In this document: positions 61,560-64,000 of the stretch, piece after piece
Layout: each line of letters begins with the position of its first letter
Position numbering within the stretch: the first letter of the stretch is position 1
Assembly: GCA_964457925.1 (NCBI GenBank)
Contig: CAYWGH010000016.1
Span: 1-64,000 of the forward strand
Length of the DNA stretch: 64,000 nt
From: Coneutiohabitans sp964457925
GTDB lineage: Bacteria; Zhuqueibacterota; Zhuqueibacteria; Zhuqueibacterales; Zhuqueibacteraceae
Direction of reading: 5' to 3'
Position numbers and translations under genes: made by a program
The notes under the pieces: model-generated
Told to the model about the DNA's origin: nothing
The model's input: the letters and a program-made list of their open reading frames with translations, nothing else
The model's database searches: none

Positions 61560-61769
61560 ATGAGTTGGAATAACGATTGTAACGGCAAAATTACGCAAGC
61601 GTATGATTCGGATTACGAGGCCGGCGGCCATGACGACCCGGATTCCTATGACGATTATGGTGAAGTGAATGACCCGTTTTCCCCGATTTGGGACGGCAGC
61701 CCGGTTCACAACGACGCTCTGGGTGAAGATTATTCTTTCCCCGACTCCAACGACATTTCGCAGGATTGA
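61560..61769 (+). CDS. Small acidic protein of unknown function
   Basis: The ATG at 61560 has a perfect AGGAGG about 10 bases upstream, which makes a real gene likely. The 69-residue product is rich in Asp, Glu, Asn, Ser and Gly with scattered aromatic residues, and has only a few Lys/Arg. It has no hydrophobic segment and is probably intrinsically disordered. It has no recognisable domain; a metal-binding or adaptor role would be speculation. It stands alone. Confidence 0.65.
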   Translation: MSWNNDCNGKITQAYDSDYEAGGHDDPDSYDDYGEVNDPFSPIWDGSPVHNDALGEDYSFPDSNDISQD

Positions 61770-62002
61770 CGCTCACAGTCAGCATGACCGCCGGTTCTTG
61801 ATCTCAGGGATTGGAAAAGTGCTGAGAAGCGAGAGCATCGTGAAACGGCATCGGCGCGCTGGTTAGGCCCGTTTCATTATGCTTTGACTTCTCAGCATTT
61901 TTGTTTTATTCAACCAGCCTGCTATTCCTCTCCCGCCGCAATCCCTTTCTATAAATCCCCTCCCAGCGCTGATCATGTGATTCGGTTACGGAAAATTCAT
62001 TG

Positions 62003-62030
62003 TTGCGTAATGGCCAAAAATTGTTATAAT
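62003..62030 (+). promoter_or_regulatory. Extended -10 promoter
   Basis: TTGCGT (62003-62008) and TGTTATAAT (62022-62030, -10 box TATAAT) are separated by 16 bases. It is 113 bases before the ATG of the gene at 62143. The rest of the gap 61770-62142 has no gene I can support. Confidence 0.55.
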
Positions 62031-62142
62031 TGCCTTGCACCGTCGGTTCACGCGCCGCGATGTCACACCTGCGCGACATTGCTTTCTCGGAGAGCCGCTC
62101 GCAAACGACAGTTCAATGTAATGGGCAAACGCGAGTTCATTT

Positions 62143-62574
62143 ATGCTGCGATACCTTCTGGGGTTCTTGAAGCGAAGCGTACAGCATGCGTGTCATCCAA
62201 AAACACAGCACGAAACGCAGCCCGGGCATTGGGGCGTGACGCTGGAAAAGCTGGTGGAACATTTGCCTCGCCTCAAACGCATCAAACGAGGCGATTTGGA
62301 GTTTGCCGATCGTATGATTGTGCGCACGCTGAATTCAGAATATGATCTCCTTGTCATTGAACCGGATACGTTTTTGGTTTCCGGCGGCTGGTTCGACCGC
62401 CAACAACTCTCACCGTATCGTGTGAAAATAAATGGCTGCACTTGGGGCGGCGCCATGATTTGCCTGGACATTCTCGCCGCGCCCGGCATGTGTATCGAGT
62501 TCAATAATAACGTCCTAACCTCGCCAATACGTGAAGTCGTGGTTTATCGCCCGCAAACCTCCGCTTCCAACTAA
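62143..62574 (+). CDS. Unknown soluble protein
   Basis: The 143-residue protein starts with MLRYLLGFLKRS. It has a middle LEFADRMIVRTLNSEYDLLVI and an ordered later part (NGCTWGGAMICLDILAAPGMCIEFNN) with strand-like patterning. I do not recognise a family. The ribosome-binding site is weak (GCGAG 8 bases upstream). A promoter with an extended -10 box lies upstream. A different frame at 62010-62345 encodes a CxxC...CxxC start (see findings), so a frameshift is conceivable. Confidence 0.55.
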   Translation: MLRYLLGFLKRSVQHACHPKTQHETQPGHWGVTLEKLVEHLPRLKRIKRGDLEFADRMIVRTLNSEYDLLVIEPDTFLVSGGWFDRQQLSPYRVKINGCTWGGAMICLDILAAPGMCIEFNNNVLTSPIREVVVYRPQTSASN

Positions 62575-62822
62575 TTTGCAATTGCTTTGTTCGAGATTGT
62601 ATTTTCTTTTGCTTAATTTCCCCCGTGAACTCTGCTTTAAAAATTCCACCCCCCAATGCGCTCTTACATAAGTCATGCGAGTATAGAAGTTTATTTTCTG
62701 TGTCAGATTGTGCAAGCGCTGTTTCACATCAGCGGCACATGAATTGCTTTCAGATAAAGCAGTGATGATCGGCTCTGCTGATGAGATGATCGGCAGACAG
62801 AGCATGGCACCCCCTCACAGCC

Positions 62823-62862
62823 AAAAGGCCTGGGTCATGAGACTCGGGCCTTTTAAATTTTT
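62823..62862 (+). terminator. Rho-independent terminator
   Basis: AAAAGGCCTGGGTC (62823-62836), ATGA loop and GACTCGGGCCTTTT (62841-62854) form a 14-bp stem with two G-U pairs, followed by AAATTTTT. It lies 248 bases after the end of the unknown gene at 62143-62574. The gap 62575-62982 holds no gene. Confidence 0.75.
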
Positions 62863-62885
62863 CCTCTCGCGCCGGAAACTTCAGC

Positions 62886-62914
62886 TTGACTTTGCAGCGG
62901 GTTTTGGATACTAT
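62886..62914 (+). promoter_or_regulatory. Sigma-70-type promoter of the penicillin-acylase gene
   Basis: TTGACT (62886-62891) and TACTAT (62909-62914) are 17 bases apart. The site lies 68 bases before the ATG at 62983 and just after a terminator, so it should start that gene's transcription. Confidence 0.65.
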
Positions 62915-62982
62915 CCGGCCTCTTATTGGATTCTCATGCAAATAGATCCCGCCCATCTCGACAAATTTAGCGAGAAGCAAAC

Positions 62983-64000
62983 ATGCGATGGCTCAAGCCG
63001 GTATCGGCCATGGTTGTAACCCTGGGTTTGTTTTATCTGCTACATTTCAAACACCATCAAATTCCTCCGCTCGGGAAATTTTTAAATCCTTTCGCCGGTT
63101 TTTGGCAGAATAACACAACCAGCGACGAGATTTTATCCGATCTCATTTTGCCGGAACTGCAAGATACCGTGCACGTGTTGTGGGATGATCGTCGCGTGCC
63201 GCACATTTTTGCCCGAAATAATCATGATCTGTATTTCGCCCAGGGCTACCTCACCGCCGCCGATCGTCTCTGGCAAATGGAATTTCAAACGCATGCGGCT
63301 GCCGGGCGTCTGTCTGAAATTGTCGGTGCACGCGCGCTGGAATATGATCGCTTCCGCCGGCGCATTGGTATGATTTACGCCGCAGAGAATGCCGTGAAAG
63401 CCATGCGCGAAAATCCCGCCACCTTGTTGGCGGTGGAGGCCTATACCAGCGGCGTGAACGCCTGGATTCGCGGCTTGGAGGCCAAACGCCTGCCGTTCGA
63501 ATATAAGATTCTTGATTACCAGCCCGAACCGTGGACCGTGTTGAAATCGGCGCTGTTACTGAAATTTATGGCGTGGCGCCTGACCAGCCGCAATCATGAA
63601 ATCATCATGTCGCGCACGCGCGCAGCGCTCGGCGATTCATTGACGCGCGTCCTGCATCCGGATTATCCGCCGTTGATGGACCCGATCATTCCCGCCGGCA
63701 CATCGTGGAATTTTTCACCGCTGGCCGTGAAAAAGCCGCAGCAGGATTTCAAAATGATGTTGCGCGATTCAGCACAATCGACGGAAGACTTTTCCGCGCA
63801 AGGCAGCAACAACTGGGCGGTAGCCGGCGCGCGTACGGCCAGCGGCTATCCGATACTTTGCAATGACCCTCATCTCACGTTGAATCTGCCGGCAATTTGG
63901 TATGAAATCCAACTGACCTCCCCCGACGTGAACGTTTATGGCGTCAGTTTGCCCGGCGCACCGGCCGTGATTATCGGTTTTAATCAGCAGATGGCATGGG
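62983..64000 (+). CDS. Penicillin-acylase-family amidase (5' part)
   Basis: The gene runs off the window end; 339 codons are visible. The ATG at 62983 follows AGCGAG. After a signal or anchor helix (VSAMVVTLGLFYLLHF) the pro-chain contains LWDDRRVPHIFARNNHDLYFAQGYLTAADRLWQME-type family sequence. The nucleophile serine of the Ntn fold is the Ser in QGSNNWAVAGARTA, where autocatalytic cleavage would open the beta chain; LCNDPHL with calcium- or substrate-contacting residues follows. Members hydrolyse acyl amides such as beta-lactams or acyl-homoserine lactones. The substrate is unknown. Confidence 0.93.
   Translation, partial: MRWLKPVSAMVVTLGLFYLLHFKHHQIPPLGKFLNPFAGFWQNNTTSDEILSDLILPELQDTVHVLWDDRRVPHIFARNNHDLYFAQGYLTAADRLWQMEFQTHAAAGRLSEIVGARALEYDRFRRRIGMIYAAENAVKAMRENPATLLAVEAYTSGVNAWIRGLEAKRLPFEYKILDYQPEPWTVLKSALLLKFMAWRLTSRNHEIIMSRTRAALGDSLTRVLHPDYPPLMDPIIPAGTSWNFSPLAVKKPQQDFKMMLRDSAQSTEDFSAQGSNNWAVAGARTASGYPILCNDPHLTLNLPAIWYEIQLTSPDVNVYGVSLPGAPAVIIGFNQQMAW

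Noticed and set aside
1..64000. CRISPR arrays, insertion sequences and prophage genes
   Set aside because: No regularly spaced direct repeats, transposase, integrase or phage structural gene was seen on reading the window.

Overview
The window comes from a diderm bacterium with moderately high G+C. Outer-membrane logic is shown by a LolC/E-like permease next to a LolD-like ATPase, several lipoproteins and a GldA / GldF-GldG-like ABC system. A McsA-McsB-ClpC arginine-phosphorylation cluster, an RF2 gene with a programmed frameshift and abundant small hairpin or inverted-repeat elements complete the picture. This mix suggests the FCB side of the tree (a KSB1- or Calditrichota-like lineage), but I infer that from gene content only; no rRNA is present.

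Layout. 1-6919: accessory region with three secreted or membrane surface proteins, an endonuclease V-like gene, an unknown cytosolic protein and four consecutive small two-to-four-TM proteins. 6895-14872: mostly minus-strand genes (STAS protein, HExxH peptidase, rpiA, NlpC/P60-like lipoprotein, AI-2E-family permease, SpoIIE-type phosphatase) with one plus-strand glycosyltransferase. 15368-17524: secreted beta-lactamase-fold hydrolase.

17531-22825 is the highlight: a complete diversity-generating retroelement (DGR). It has an adenine-rich template repeat (TR, 17818-17949), a 997-residue target protein (DUF4062-like - NACHT - FGE/C-type-lectin fold) whose last 43 codons are the variable repeat (VR, 21032-21163), an HRDC accessory protein and a DGR-type reverse transcriptase. 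TR and VR differ at 14 of 132 positions and every difference is at a TR adenine. The retroelement therefore appears to diversify the sensor face of an NLR-like (STAND) protein, most plausibly in a conflict or self/non-self recognition system.

22960-23506: DUF2442/DUF4160 pair. 23759-24609: lexA with a probable self-operator. 25292-35866: housekeeping run prfB, alr, a DUF2442 gene, lysS, lolC/E, lolD, mcsA, mcsB, clpC. 35962-38669: OLD-like ATPase, P1 peptidase, gamma-carbonic-anhydrase-like protein. 38891-41536: degenerate GH2 ectodomain fused to a polytopic membrane domain. 41866-50231: smc, polyprenyl synthase, HPr, enzyme I, metK and a tRNA with anticodon CAT. 51638-56572: GldA-like ATPase, fused GldF-GldG-like permease and a DUF4340 protein. 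56882-64000: enoyl-CoA hydratase, threonine synthase, MFS exporter, small unknown proteins and the 5' part of a penicillin-acylase-family gene that runs off the end.

No insertion sequence, CRISPR array, prophage or rRNA was seen. Two copies of a MITE-like element (15196-15286, 38744-38856) and two further hairpin-repeat families lie in intergenic spaces.
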